From Tissierella sp. P1 (lineage in GTDB: Bacteria; Bacillota; Clostridia; Tissierellales; Tissierellaceae): DNA of 64,000 nucleotides. Below are positions 36,194 through 45,378 of the stretch, piece by piece; position 1 is the first letter of the stretch, and every line of letters starts with the position of its first letter. The stretch is taken from NCBI RefSeq assembly GCF_002266425.1, contig NZ_NPMN01000019.1:1-64000 (forward strand), in the 5' to 3' direction. Below the pieces are notes generated by a model that had not been told where the DNA came from, made no database searches, and saw only the letters and a program-made list of their open reading frames with translations. The translations under genes and the position numbers were made by a program.

Positions 36194-36799
36194 TTGAAAA
36201 TATATATAACTAGACACGGTGAAACCAAATGGAATAAAGAAGGAAGAATGCAGGGATGGCAGAATTCTGACTTAATCGAAAATGGTGTTGAAGGTGCGAA
36301 AAAACTTGGATATAGATTAAGAGATATCGATTTTGATTGTATATATTGCAGTCCTTTAGGTAGGGCTGTAGCTACAGCAGAGTATATTAGACAAGATAAA
36401 GATACAGAAATAATTTTAGTTGATTCTCTTAGGGAGATGGGATTTGGAAAATGGGAGGGAATGGAGCATGATACTATAAAGGAATTGTATCCGACAGAAC
36501 ATTTTAATTTTTGGAATAGACCCCATTTATATAGTCCAATTGAAGGAGAAAGTTTTGAGGAGTTATTTGAAAGAGTGAAAGGTATATTAAATCAGATAAT
36601 TAGCAATTCATCATTAGAGAATGTTTTAATAGTATCTCATGCAGTTGTTATTAAGGCAATTTATGCTATTATAAAAAAATATCCTTTAGAAGAGCTATGG
36701 ACTCCTCCTTTTTTACAAGGTACTTCACTTACTATAGTTGAAGTGGAAGAGAATGAAATCAATATCATATTGGAAGCTGATACTTCCCATCTAGAATAA
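36194..36799 (+). CDS. Histidine phosphatase (phosphoglycerate mutase family)
   Basis: 201 aa from TTG 36194 behind TGGAGGGACATAA. RHGETKWNKEGRMQGWQNSDL contains catalytic His8, CSPLGRAVATAEYI the second Arg, LREMGFGKWEGM the Glu and IVSHAVVIKAI the second His. It belongs to the cobC/gpmB-like group that dephosphorylates diverse metabolites. It differs from the phosphatase at 19335 in lacking the long charged insert. Confidence 0.87.
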   Translation: MKIYITRHGETKWNKEGRMQGWQNSDLIENGVEGAKKLGYRLRDIDFDCIYCSPLGRAVATAEYIRQDKDTEIILVDSLREMGFGKWEGMEHDTIKELYPTEHFNFWNRPHLYSPIEGESFEELFERVKGILNQIISNSSLENVLIVSHAVVIKAIYAIIKKYPLEELWTPPFLQGTSLTIVEVEENEINIILEADTSHLE

Positions 36800-36821
36800 T
36801 GGGAGAATGGAGGGATAATTA

Positions 36822-37364
36822 ATGTTTAGGCATGTAATTGATGATAATATTGAATTAAGATTAGTTGACATGGATCATTCAGAGGAGATGTTTAAATCAA
36901 TTGATTCAAATAGAGAACATTTGAGAAAATATTTACCATGGGTTGATATTACTAAATCTTCAGATGATACGAAAGCATTTATAGAAAGCAGTAAAAAGCA
37001 ATATGCTGCAAATAATGGTTTTAATGCTGGTATATGGTATAAGGGAGAGTTTGCAGGTGTTATAGGATATCACGATATAAATCATAGTAAAAAAGAAGTG
37101 AGTATAGGCTATTGGTTAGATGAAAAATATATAGGTAAAGGAATAATGACAAAAGCATGTAGGGAATTTATTGATTATGCATTCAATACCTTGGAATTAA
37201 ATAGAGTAGAAATTAGATGTGCAGAAGATAACCTTAAGAGCAGAGCTATTCCAGAGAGACTTGGATTTACTAAGGAGGGTGTAATCCGAGATGGAGAATT
37301 GCTTAATCATGGCTATGTAGACTGTGTTGTCTATGGAATATTGAGAAGAGAATGGAATAGGTAG
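36822..37364 (+). CDS. GNAT acetyltransferase, RimJ/RimL-like
   Basis: 180 aa. Typical of the RimL/YdaF group: ELRLVDMDHSEEMFKSIDSNREHLRKYLPW near the N-terminus, GVIGYHDINHSKKEVSIGYWLDEKYIGKGIMTKACREFIDY and RCAEDNLKSRAIPERLGFTKEGVIRD. These acetylate protein N-termini or small amines. GGAGGGATAATTA precedes the ATG. Confidence 0.88.
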   Translation: MFRHVIDDNIELRLVDMDHSEEMFKSIDSNREHLRKYLPWVDITKSSDDTKAFIESSKKQYAANNGFNAGIWYKGEFAGVIGYHDINHSKKEVSIGYWLDEKYIGKGIMTKACREFIDYAFNTLELNRVEIRCAEDNLKSRAIPERLGFTKEGVIRDGELLNHGYVDCVVYGILRREWNR

Positions 37365-37399
37365 CATTACCAAATTAAATCTTATAAGGGGGTTACATT

Positions 37400-37912
37400 A
37401 TGGCAAAGTTAGTTAATCTGCAAATTAATCAACTTCCAGAAGTTAGAATCATAGGTAAAGCTGTATATTTGGAGATGGATATGAAAGAAAATCCTATTCC
37501 TGAATTTTGGGAGAAGTGTTTTGAAGATGGTACTTTTACTAGATTAGAAGAGCTAAAAGAATATCATATTGACAGTTCTTATGTCGGTTGGATGGGTGAT
37601 TGGGGAATAGATAATGGAAAATTCACATACATTTGCGGCATGCTTATGAAAACAGAAGCTCCTGTACCAGAGGGATTTATTTATAGAGATATTCCTTCTT
37701 CAAAAGTAGCCATAGGATGGATTCAAGGACTAGAAAAGGATGTTTATCCAGTATCCCATGAGTTTACACAAAAGGCAATGGAAGAAAAAGGATATAGGTT
37801 AGATGAATCTGCTTCTTGGTGTATGGAACTATATAGTTGCCCAAGATTTACAACCCCAATGGATAATGGAGAAATAATTTTAGATTATTATATACCCTGT
37901 AAGACAGTATAA
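37400..37912 (+). CDS. Stand-alone GyrI/AraC effector-binding domain protein
   Basis: 170 aa made up only of a GyrI-like small-molecule-binding domain, starting with QINQLPEVRIIGKAVYLEM, then FTYICGMLMKTEAPVPEGF, VAIGWIQG and a closing LDYYIPCK. Without an HTH it may sequester or degrade a drug-like ligand. ATAAGGGGGTTAC precedes the ATG. It parallels the domain that the internal starts at 2627 and 12969 would release. Confidence 0.8.
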   Translation: MAKLVNLQINQLPEVRIIGKAVYLEMDMKENPIPEFWEKCFEDGTFTRLEELKEYHIDSSYVGWMGDWGIDNGKFTYICGMLMKTEAPVPEGFIYRDIPSSKVAIGWIQGLEKDVYPVSHEFTQKAMEEKGYRLDESASWCMELYSCPRFTTPMDNGEIILDYYIPCKTV

Positions 37913-37971
37913 ATTAGATAATAGAAATATCCTATATTCTTAAATATTTGGAGCAAGACATGTGAAAGGAT

Positions 37972-38496
37972 ATGATTGTAGTGGAAACATTTAACAATAT
38001 AAATAATGAAAAGACTAATCAGCCTAAGTATATAGATATAGATACAGATTTACGTTTAAGGAAATTTGATGGTAAATTTGATTTTGCCTTGGAATGGTAT
38101 AAAGACGAAGAAACAGTGAAACTAGTAGATGGAGAAGATGCTGAGTTATATGATACTGATAGACTTAAAAGGATGTATGATTATTTAAATGATAAGGGAG
38201 AACTGTATTTTATTGAGGTTAATATAGGCAATGAATATACCCCAATAGGAGATGTGACATTTTGGAAAGAAGATATGCCAATAGTAATAGGAAATAAAAA
38301 TTATTGGGGGAAAGGAATAGGATACAAAGTTATTAAGGCCTTAATACAGAGAGCAAAGATACTGGATTATGATAAAATATATGTTAATGAAATATATTCA
38401 TATAATATAGCATCACAAAAAATCTTTGAAAAAGCAGGATTTAGAAAGTACAAAGAAAATAAAAATGGATATTCCTATATTTTAGAATTAAAATGA
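37972..38496 (+). CDS. GNAT acetyltransferase
   Basis: 174 aa. A GNAT core is visible in PIGDVTFWKEDMPIVIGNKNYWGKGIGYKVIKALIQRA and NEIYSYNIASQKIFEKAGFRKYK. The N-terminal half is rich in acidic residues. The start is ambiguous: AAAGGA stands only three bases before ATG 37972, and GTG 37981 would have better spacing. The substrate is unknown. Confidence 0.8.
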   Translation: MIVVETFNNINNEKTNQPKYIDIDTDLRLRKFDGKFDFALEWYKDEETVKLVDGEDAELYDTDRLKRMYDYLNDKGELYFIEVNIGNEYTPIGDVTFWKEDMPIVIGNKNYWGKGIGYKVIKALIQRAKILDYDKIYVNEIYSYNIASQKIFEKAGFRKYKENKNGYSYILELK

Positions 38497-38514
38497 TGAT
38501 CTATAAATTTAAAA

Positions 38515-38542
38515 TTGAAGAAATTACAAATTAGTGTAAAAT
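38515..38542 (+). promoter_or_regulatory. Possible promoter of a short transcript
   Basis: TTGAAG (38515-38520), 16 bp, then TAAAAT (38537-38542). A strong terminator stands about 130 bp downstream, before the ger operon, with only tiny open frames between. The gap 38497-38772 holds nothing else I can support. Confidence 0.3.
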
Positions 38543-38671
38543 TAGAGAAGCATTTTATAACATAATAAAGATGGGGATTTTATAAAAGGAATGAATAGAG
38601 TAATAATTGCTTTAGCTATAAGGGGGAAATATAACTAATAATAAAAACTGAAATATTAATATATGAAACAC

Positions 38672-38703
38672 AATAGATAGCAATTGCTATCTATTTTTTT
38701 ATT
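38672..38703 (+). terminator. Intrinsic terminator upstream of the ger operon
   Basis: A perfect 10-bp stem AATAGATAGC/GCTATCTATT with loop AATT and a run of T residues directly after. It separates the GNAT unit from the germination operon. Confidence 0.85.
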
Positions 38704-38772
38704 TATTTATTGAATAATGAAGATGAAAGTGCTAACAATATTTATAACATAATGGGAAGGGCGTTGTTTTAA

Positions 38773-40352
38773 ATGCTGATTAGTTATTTTATGAGGAAAA
38801 TTGTATTTTGGCAAAATCATAATAATCGAGAACATGATAATGAGGATTATTTAGATAAAGACATATCAAGTAATTTAGAAGAAAATATAGAATTTTTTAA
38901 GGCGATTTTAGGTAATAGTAATGATATAAAATACATGAATTCATGTTTGGTGATTGCTGTGAGTTTAATGGAGCACTAATATATATTGATGGACTTGTAA
39001 ATAATCTTGAAATTACAGAGAGCATATTAAAACCTATTATATTAAATAAAGATTTTAAAGAAGATATGATGGAAAATTTAAAGATAAGAGATTTTAAAAA
39101 ATGTATTATTTGTTCAGGAGATATTGGGGAAAGCAACAGATATTCAGATTTATTTAAAGGATGTCTTTCAGGAAATACAATATTATTAGTAGATAAGTTA
39201 TCTACAGGATTAATTGTTAGTACAAAAGGATGGGAGAAAAGAAGTGTTACAGAACCTCAGACAGAATCTGTAGTTAGAGGACCAAGGGAAGGCTTTACTG
39301 AAGATTTTAGGACAAATACCTCTCTTCTAAGAAGAAGAATTAAAAGTCCTAGATTCAAAATGGAAAATATGATAATTGGGAAAAAAACATACACACATAT
39401 ATGCATTGCATATATAGAAGGAATAGTAAAACCAGAAGTGCTTCAAAAGCTAAGAGATAGATTAAGGAATATAGATGTGGACTCTATAATAGATTCAAGT
39501 TATATAGAAGAATATGTAGAGGATTATCCATTTTCAATATTTTCAACAATAGGATATAGTGAAAAACCTGATGTGATTGCTGCCAAAATACTTGAAGGAC
39601 GTGTTGCTATAGTAGTAGATGGGAGTCCTTTTGTACTAACAGTTCCAATGCTATTTGTAGAAAGTTTTCAAACAGCAGAGGATTATTATGTAAGACCAAT
39701 ATATGCATCTATCATTAGAATGATGAGATTCTTTGCATATTTCATTGCAATATTTGCAGTTCCAGGTTTTATTGCATTAACGACTTTTCATCAAGAATTA
39801 ATTCCAACAACTCTTTTATTTACAGTAGCAAATGCTAGAGAGGGAACCCCATTTCCAGCTTTATTAGAAGCATTAATAATGGTAATATCCTTTGAAATAT
39901 TGAGGGAAGCTGGTTTGAGATTACCTCGTCCTGTGGGTCAAGCAATTAGTATAGTAGGTGCTTTAGTCATGGGAGATGCTGCAGTATCTGCTGGAATAGT
40001 GGGGGCACCTATGGTTATAACTGTTGCAATAGCAGCTGTAGCTGGATTTATAATACCAGAACAATCAGATTCTATCTCTATACTTAGGATAATTATGATG
40101 ATACTAGCATCTGTATTGGGAGGATTTGGGATAGCCATAGGATTTTTAGGTATGCTTGTACATCTATCTATATTGGAACCTTTTGGTATACCATATTTTG
40201 CATCTATAGAATTTTCAAAAGATCAACAGGATAGTTTTGTTAGATTACCACTTTGGATCATGGAGGATAGACCAGAGGAATTAACTTATATAGACAAGAA
40301 TAGGAAAAAAACTTTTATTCCTCCAGACGGAGAAAATAATAAAGAAAAATAG
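38773..40352 (+). pseudogene. GerA-type spore germination receptor A subunit, frameshifted near 38937
   Basis: The first frame encodes the typical soluble N-terminus (LEENIEFFKAILGNSNDIKYM) and ends at 38979. The rest continues in another frame from 38943: EFNGALIYIDGLVN, EPQTESVVRGPREGFTEDFRTN, five membrane helices and the LRPRPVG-like LRLPRPVGQAIS region, to 40352. An extra G at 38937 restores IKYMEFMFGDCCEFNG and about 526 aa, the family's normal size. The A subunit forms a germinant-gated channel with B and C in the spore inner membrane. Given the intact partners, error or recent mutation is likely. Confidence 0.85.
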
Positions 40353-40362
40353 AGGGCAGCAT

Positions 40363-41535
40363 ATGAAAATAAAAAAAACAAAATTATTTAAAATCATTAT
40401 AATTATATCAATTGGATTTATTCTAGTAGGGTGCTGGGATAAGAAAGAATTGGATACTATTTCAATAGTAACTGGTGTTGGTATAGATGCAGCAAATGAT
40501 GAGGATAAAATTGATCTTATATTGCAAGTAGGAAAAATAAACAAAAGTAATTCTGATTCATTTAGAGGTGAAAGTGTTACTGATGATTCAATAATTTTGG
40601 CAACAGAAGATAAAGGTATATTATCTGCCATAGATAAGCTTCAGAAGCAAACTACTAGAGATTTATTTATGCATCATAATCAAGTAGTTATATTTGGAAA
40701 AGAGCAGACAATAAAAGGAATTCAGCCTTATATAGATGCACTTCTCAGACAACATGATATGCGAATGGAAACCTTAGTATTTATGGCAGAAGGTAAGGCT
40801 AAGGATATTCTTCGTAACACTATGGAGCAGGAAAAGATATCTTCTTTAGGAATTACTAGAATGGTTGAAGCGGCTAATAGGTATTATGAATCTTATTCAA
40901 TTAGAATACTGGATCTTACCTCTATGATAATTGATAAAACTACAGCTCCTGTGATTCCTATAGTGAAATTACAGGATAATGGAGAATATTTAAGGCTATT
41001 TTTATCTGGATTGGCTGTTCTTAATGATGGAAAACTCATTGGTCAATTAAATGAAACCGAAACTAGGGGATATACTTGGATTATGGATAAATTTAAAAAT
41101 ACTTTTATAGAGGTAAATATAAAAGAGGGTTTTTCAAACCTAGATATAACCAATATTAAGCATAAGATGAAACCTGAAATTAGAAATGGAGGTGAATTAG
41201 TGATATCCTTGGAGATTATTGGAGATATAATAATTTCTGAGATACAAGGATTTAATAATATGACTGTGAAAGAGGTAACAGACATATTAGTGGAAGAAGG
41301 GAAAAAAACAATAAATAAAGAGATACAAGCTTGTTTGAATAAAAGTCAAGAGTTAAACGCAGATTTTCTAAGATTCGGTGTGGAATTCTATAAAAGATTT
41401 CCTAAAGAATCAGAGCAAATAAAAAATGATTGGGATAGTATGTATCCAGAAATTAAATTATCTACAAATATTAAATTAAATTTAATAGATACTGGTAAGA
41501 TTGTAAATTCTTTAAATATGAAAGAGGGAAATTAG
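40363..41535 (+). CDS. gerC: Ger(x)C-family germination lipoprotein
   Basis: 390 aa with a lipoprotein signal ending at IGFILVGC (Cys near residue 24) followed by WDKKELD, the standard GerC opening. IVTGVGIDAANDEDKIDL, FMHHNQVVIFGKEQ and the C-terminal EFYKRFPKESEQIKNDWDSMYP match the family. It is the lipid-anchored receptor C subunit. It lies 10 bases after gerA and abuts gerB. Confidence 0.92.
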   Translation: MKIKKTKLFKIIIIISIGFILVGCWDKKELDTISIVTGVGIDAANDEDKIDLILQVGKINKSNSDSFRGESVTDDSIILATEDKGILSAIDKLQKQTTRDLFMHHNQVVIFGKEQTIKGIQPYIDALLRQHDMRMETLVFMAEGKAKDILRNTMEQEKISSLGITRMVEAANRYYESYSIRILDLTSMIIDKTTAPVIPIVKLQDNGEYLRLFLSGLAVLNDGKLIGQLNETETRGYTWIMDKFKNTFIEVNIKEGFSNLDITNIKHKMKPEIRNGGELVISLEIIGDIIISEIQGFNNMTVKEVTDILVEEGKKTINKEIQACLNKSQELNADFLRFGVEFYKRFPKESEQIKNDWDSMYPEIKLSTNIKLNLIDTGKIVNSLNMKEGN

Positions 41536-42642
41536 ATGCAAATAGACAAAGGGAAAATTTCAGGGATTCAATTTATGTTTACTGTAGCTTGTTTTATACA
41601 ATCTTCATCTTTGCTGACATCGTTTTTTACATCTATAACAAAGCAAGACTCGTGGATAGTTGTGATATTAGGCTTTGTAATGTCAATACCTTCTTTACTG
41701 ATATACACATACATTATGAAAATATTTCCAGATAGAAATTTAATGGAGATTAATAATATAGTTTTCGGTCCTATTATAGGAAAAGTGGTTTCAGTTCTGT
41801 ATTTATGGTTTTTCTTAACATTATCCGCTTTAAATACAAAGGACTTGGGAGACTTTGTACAAAAAACAACAATGCAAAATACTCCCCCCATAATTATTTT
41901 AGTAGTATTTATTTTATTATGTGCTTGGGCGGTAAGAAACGGAGTAAAAGTTGTGACTAGATATAGTATGTTTTTTACATTAATTGCAATATTAATAGTT
42001 CTATCGACAATTTTTTTTACTATAAACCAAATGAAAATAGATAATTTTTTACCTATGTTAGAACAACCTAAAATGGTATATATTCAGGGGACTCATATTA
42101 TATCAACTATTCCTTTTGGAGAACTTATAGTGTTTTTAATGATTAATCCAAACTTAGAAATTGAGCCTAAGAAAAGAAGAAAATATTTTTTTTATGGATT
42201 TATAGTCGGAGGTCTGACTCTATTAACTATAGTTCTTAGAGATACGGCAGTACTAGGAAATACAATAAAGATATTTGCTTTACCACCTTTTGAAACTCTT
42301 CGGTTGATAAGTATACATTCTGCACTGAGTAGAGTGGAAGTTCTTTTTGCAGTTAGTCTAATTATGCTTATGTTTTTTAAAATTTGTATATTATACTATG
42401 TTACAGTTATGAGCATTGCATATATATTTAAACTACAATCATTTAAATCTTTGGTCATAAGTGTAGGAATAATTATTATAATATATTCCTTTAATATATA
42501 TCCTTCAATAATAGCACATATTAATTCAGCAAGTAAAACAGCTCCGTTTGAATGGTTTATGTTTGAAACCATTTTACCGCTTATTACCATAATGGTTGCT
42601 AGAATTAGAAAATTACCTAAATTGAAAAAAGGAATGATTTAA
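41536..42642 (+). CDS. gerB: GerB-type germinant receptor permease subunit
   Basis: 368 aa with ten predicted membrane helices, an amino-acid-permease fold used for germinant binding: KGKISGIQFMFTVACFIQSSSLL, SWIVVILGFVMSIP, LFLTLSALNTKD-like WFFLTLSALNTKD, and PPFETLRLIS. ATG 41536 directly follows the gerC TAG, so translation is coupled. The germinant cannot be predicted, though many such receptors sense amino acids. Confidence 0.92.
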   Translation: MQIDKGKISGIQFMFTVACFIQSSSLLTSFFTSITKQDSWIVVILGFVMSIPSLLIYTYIMKIFPDRNLMEINNIVFGPIIGKVVSVLYLWFFLTLSALNTKDLGDFVQKTTMQNTPPIIILVVFILLCAWAVRNGVKVVTRYSMFFTLIAILIVLSTIFFTINQMKIDNFLPMLEQPKMVYIQGTHIISTIPFGELIVFLMINPNLEIEPKKRRKYFFYGFIVGGLTLLTIVLRDTAVLGNTIKIFALPPFETLRLISIHSALSRVEVLFAVSLIMLMFFKICILYYVTVMSIAYIFKLQSFKSLVISVGIIIIIYSFNIYPSIIAHINSASKTAPFEWFMFETILPLITIMVARIRKLPKLKKGMI

Positions 42643-42854
42643 TGTTATATGTGTTAGTAGTATTTATAATAATAGGATTTATGGATTTGGGAGGATTAAT
42701 AAAATCAAATAAAAAAAAAGAATTTAAAGTAACTCTTTTAGTAATTGCTGTAGCTTTCATTTTATCTACTCTATATGCATTAGATTATAGATTGCCTAGC
42801 CCCATGCTTGCATTAGACAAATTTGTCAGAGAAGTGTTAGGATTAGGGTATTAA
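42642..42854 (+). CDS. Small two-helix germination D-subunit-like protein
   Basis: 70 aa with two membrane helices (residues 2-20 and 26-45) joined by a basic loop KSNKKKEFK and a short tail DYRLPSPMLALDKFVREVLG. It overlaps gerB by one base. Small two-helix D subunits of about this size occur next to gerA operons in bacilli and clostridia and modulate receptor activity. The position and topology support that role. Confidence 0.75.
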   Translation: MLYVLVVFIIIGFMDLGGLIKSNKKKEFKVTLLVIAVAFILSTLYALDYRLPSPMLALDKFVREVLGLGY

Positions 42855-42855
42855 T

Positions 42856-42908
42856 AAATAACTATAAAAATTGGTTCTTGATACCAAATTTTATAGTTAT
42901 TTATTTTT
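42856..42908 (+). terminator. Terminator of the ger operon
   Basis: A near-perfect 20-bp stem AAATAACTATAAAAATTGGT/ACCAAATTTTATAGTTATTT with a short loop and TATTTTTAG after it. Confidence 0.85.
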
Positions 42909-43002
42909 AGATACTTTTATTAAATTCTTCAGCAAGTATTGCCAAAATATTGTATAATTTAGACAATGACTGCTATCTTAGTTTGTTAAGGGGGAGATTC
43001 TA

Positions 43003-43782
43003 ATGAATATAGAAACCTTTTCAGAGGCATTGACTAAAGTTTATATTGATAATCCATGTAGAATTCAGGCTACTGCTTTATGGAAAACACTTGAACAAAT
43101 TGGTAATTTCCATAGCAATTTTACAATAGAAAAAGATGAGGTGAAAAGCCTAAAGCTTTGGAATAAAAGAATGTTACATACATTTTGGAATACAAATAAA
43201 AATTATATAGATGAGCAAGATTTAGGGCAATTTAATATGATTCTGGTTCATCAATCTCAATTTAATGACAATATAAAAGAACAATTCCCAAATAAAAAAT
43301 CATATTTCAAGCTGCTACATAATAATAAAGATATTATAGATATCAGTATACCAGAAAACTATTATATTAGAGAAGTTGATATTAATACAGAGATACAAAT
43401 GGTTTCAGATTTAATATGTAATTGTTATGATGATATCAAGCCAAATGTGGACGAAGTACTAAAATGGACGAAACATCCTGTATTTCATAATAATTTATGG
43501 ATATGGATAATAGAGAAAAAAATAGAAAAGCCAGTTGCACTTGGAATTGCTGAACTAGATATGAATATTAAAGAAGGAGCATTAGAGTGGATCCAGGTAT
43601 TACCATCTTATCATGGAAATAAACTAGGTAAGGTATTGGTTATAGAGCTATTGAAACGGTTAGAACCATATGCTGACTTTACTATAGTCTCAGGAGAAGT
43701 AGATAACATAACCAATCCGGAAAGGCTATACAGAAGTTGTGGGTTTGTTGGAGATGATACTTGGCATATTATGAGAAGATGA
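43003..43782 (+). CDS. GNAT acetyltransferase with long N-terminal region
   Basis: 259 aa. Residues 110-259 hold the GNAT core: YYIREVDINTEIQMVSDLI, EWIQVLPSYHGNKLGKVLVIELL as the acetyl-CoA loop and TNPERLYRSCGFVGDDTWHIM. The N-terminal 100 residues are helical and of unknown function. AAGGGGGAGATTCT precedes the ATG. The last motif is typical of the mycothiol/choline-type GNATs common in Firmicutes. Confidence 0.82.
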   Translation: MNIETFSEALTKVYIDNPCRIQATALWKTLEQIGNFHSNFTIEKDEVKSLKLWNKRMLHTFWNTNKNYIDEQDLGQFNMILVHQSQFNDNIKEQFPNKKSYFKLLHNNKDIIDISIPENYYIREVDINTEIQMVSDLICNCYDDIKPNVDEVLKWTKHPVFHNNLWIWIIEKKIEKPVALGIAELDMNIKEGALEWIQVLPSYHGNKLGKVLVIELLKRLEPYADFTIVSGEVDNITNPERLYRSCGFVGDDTWHIMRR

Positions 43783-43815
43783 CATAGATTAACTCTATCA
43801 ATAGGGAAGAAGATT

Positions 43816-43905
43816 ATGAGTAATATAGCAACAAAGGTGAGTAATTTCACAAAGTCTTATGGAGACTTTATAGCTGTAGATGATATAAGTTTTGAAATAA
43901 AATAA
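43816..43905 (+). pseudogene. N-terminal fragment of an ABC transporter ATPase
   Basis: A 29-codon frame reads ATKVSNFTKSYGDFIAVDDISFEI, the first strands of an ABC ATPase, and stops before the Walker A loop. The rest of the transporter is missing. Confidence 0.6.
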
Positions 43906-43924
43906 TGGATATGTATTAATGATT

Positions 43925-44180
43925 ATCAACAAATATAAATCTCTCTTTTAATCCTATAATTTCTTTGTATTTATCTATAGCCTTTGATATAATAAGTTTT
44001 TATTTATCTTGGTATCTATTTAAATTAGAGAATAAAATATCAAAATCTAAAGGAAATATAAGAGATTTAGGTGCATTAATACCCTTTATTTTAGATCAAT
44101 ATTTTTATAACGAATAGGAAGTTCTACTTAATTCTTTATATCAAGAACTTGATCTAAATGAGTTTGAGGTAGATTGCTGA
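43925..44180 (+). pseudogene. Degenerate coding debris
   Basis: After the ABC fragment, one frame encodes a hydrophobic stretch (FNPIISLYLSIAFDIISFYL) followed by NIRDLGALIPFILDQYFYNE and a stop at 44119; another gives a short tail EVLLNSLYQELDLNEFEVDC ending at 44180. Neither has a start with a ribosome-binding site. This is consistent with a decayed membrane protein or transporter locus. The remaining bases up to 44286 hold nothing clear. Confidence 0.4.
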
Positions 44181-44286
44181 AATCTTTGATTTGGTGCAAG
44201 TTACTTATGCAGTAGCCAAGAAAAACTACCTATAATGCTTTGTAGAAGCTTTTATTATTAGAATTTATATATTTGGAGGAATTTTT

Positions 44287-44883
44287 ATGATAATTTGGAT
44301 TAATGGAGCATTTGGAAGCGGAAAAACCAATGCAGCATATGAATTAAATAGGCGGATAGAGAATTCATATGTATATGATCCAGAAGAAATAGGGTATTTT
44401 ATTAGAGATAATATACCTAAAGAATTGAAACTAAATGATTTTCAAGACTTTCCAATTTGGAGAGACTTTAATTATCAAATGCTTGAATATATGAGCAAAC
44501 ATTATAATGGTATTATCATTGTACCCATGACAATGACAAGTGATTTATATTATAATGAAATACTGGAAAGATTAAGGCAAAGAGGTGCTAATATTAAACA
44601 CTTTACTCTGATGGCTGATAAAGAAACATTAGTTAAAAGATTAAGAAAAAGAGGAGAGGGTAAGAATTCATGGGCTGCTAAACAAATAGACAGATGTATA
44701 AATTCTTTAGATAATCCTACTTTTAAAGAGCATATTGACACAAACAAAATGACAGTTTATGAAGTAGTTGATTATATAGGTAAGTCGTGTGAGGTGGATT
44801 TGTTACCTGATAATAGAAACTTAACTAGGAAAAAACTAGATAAGTTTAAAATATGGCTTAGACATATGAGACTATTGAAGTAA
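44287..44883 (+). CDS. tmrB: TmrB-like tunicamycin resistance protein
   Basis: 198 aa, matching B. subtilis TmrB (about 197 aa) from end to end: IIWINGAFGSGKTNAAYEL (Walker A, residues 8-15), SYVYDPEEIGYFIRDNIP, DDFQ-like NDFQDFPIWRDFNYQML, IIIVPMTMTSDLYYNEIL and GKNSWAAKQIDRCI. TmrB is an ATP-binding, membrane-associated protein that confers tunicamycin tolerance. TTTGGAGGAATTTTT precedes the ATG. It stands alone. Confidence 0.88.
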   Translation: MIIWINGAFGSGKTNAAYELNRRIENSYVYDPEEIGYFIRDNIPKELKLNDFQDFPIWRDFNYQMLEYMSKHYNGIIIVPMTMTSDLYYNEILERLRQRGANIKHFTLMADKETLVKRLRKRGEGKNSWAAKQIDRCINSLDNPTFKEHIDTNKMTVYEVVDYIGKSCEVDLLPDNRNLTRKKLDKFKIWLRHMRLLK

Positions 44884-44904
44884 CATTATAAAGTACCCGA
44901 ATGG

Positions 44905-44934
44905 TTGCTCAATCAAGGTCAATTGGTGTAAAAT
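44905..44934 (+). promoter_or_regulatory. Putative sigma-A promoter for the deoxyribosyltransferase-like gene
   Basis: TTGCTC (44905-44910), 18 bp, then TAAAAT (44929-44934), 20 bases before the next start codon. Confidence 0.4.
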
Positions 44935-44954
44935 TATAGAAAGTAGGGAACTCT

Positions 44955-45350
44955 ATGAAAGCATATGTAGGAATTAAATATTATAAAGATTATAGAAATA
45001 TGGCAATTATTGATAAGATTTCATCAGCTCTTGAAAAAGTAGGATATAAGACTAGTTGTATTGTCAGAGATATACAAAACAATGGCCAAGTTGAATATAG
45101 TCCATATGAGCTAATGCAATTAACCTTTAAGGAAATTGATGAATGTGATTTAGTTATTATTGAATTAAGTGAAAAGGGAGTAGGTCTAGGTATTGAAGCG
45201 GGATATGCTTTTGCACGAGGTATACCAATTATTACCGTAGCCAAGCAGGGGTCAGATATATCTGAGACATTAGAAGGCATATCTAAAAAGTACTTTTCTA
45301 TGATGATGGTCAAGAAATGGATGGGTTATTTAATAAATTTGTATAAATAA
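44955..45350 (+). CDS. Nucleoside 2-deoxyribosyltransferase-like protein
   Basis: 131 aa with a Rossmann-like fold: AYVGIKYYKDYRNMAIIDKISSALEKVG, DECDLVIIELSEKGVGLGIEAGYAFARGIPIITVAKQG. The Glu in GIEAGYAFA corresponds to the family nucleophile. Relatives exchange or hydrolyse bases of (deoxy)nucleosides. AAGTAGGGAACTCT precedes the ATG. Its substrate is uncertain. Confidence 0.75.
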   Translation: MKAYVGIKYYKDYRNMAIIDKISSALEKVGYKTSCIVRDIQNNGQVEYSPYELMQLTFKEIDECDLVIIELSEKGVGLGIEAGYAFARGIPIITVAKQGSDISETLEGISKKYFSMMMVKKWMGYLINLYK

Positions 45351-45378
45351 AATGTAATAGGTAAATGGAGGTAATATT

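Noticed and set aside
40281-40631. 116-codon minus-strand frame across the gerA/gerC junction
   Set aside because: It overlaps two clear family genes, and no promoter or site supports it.
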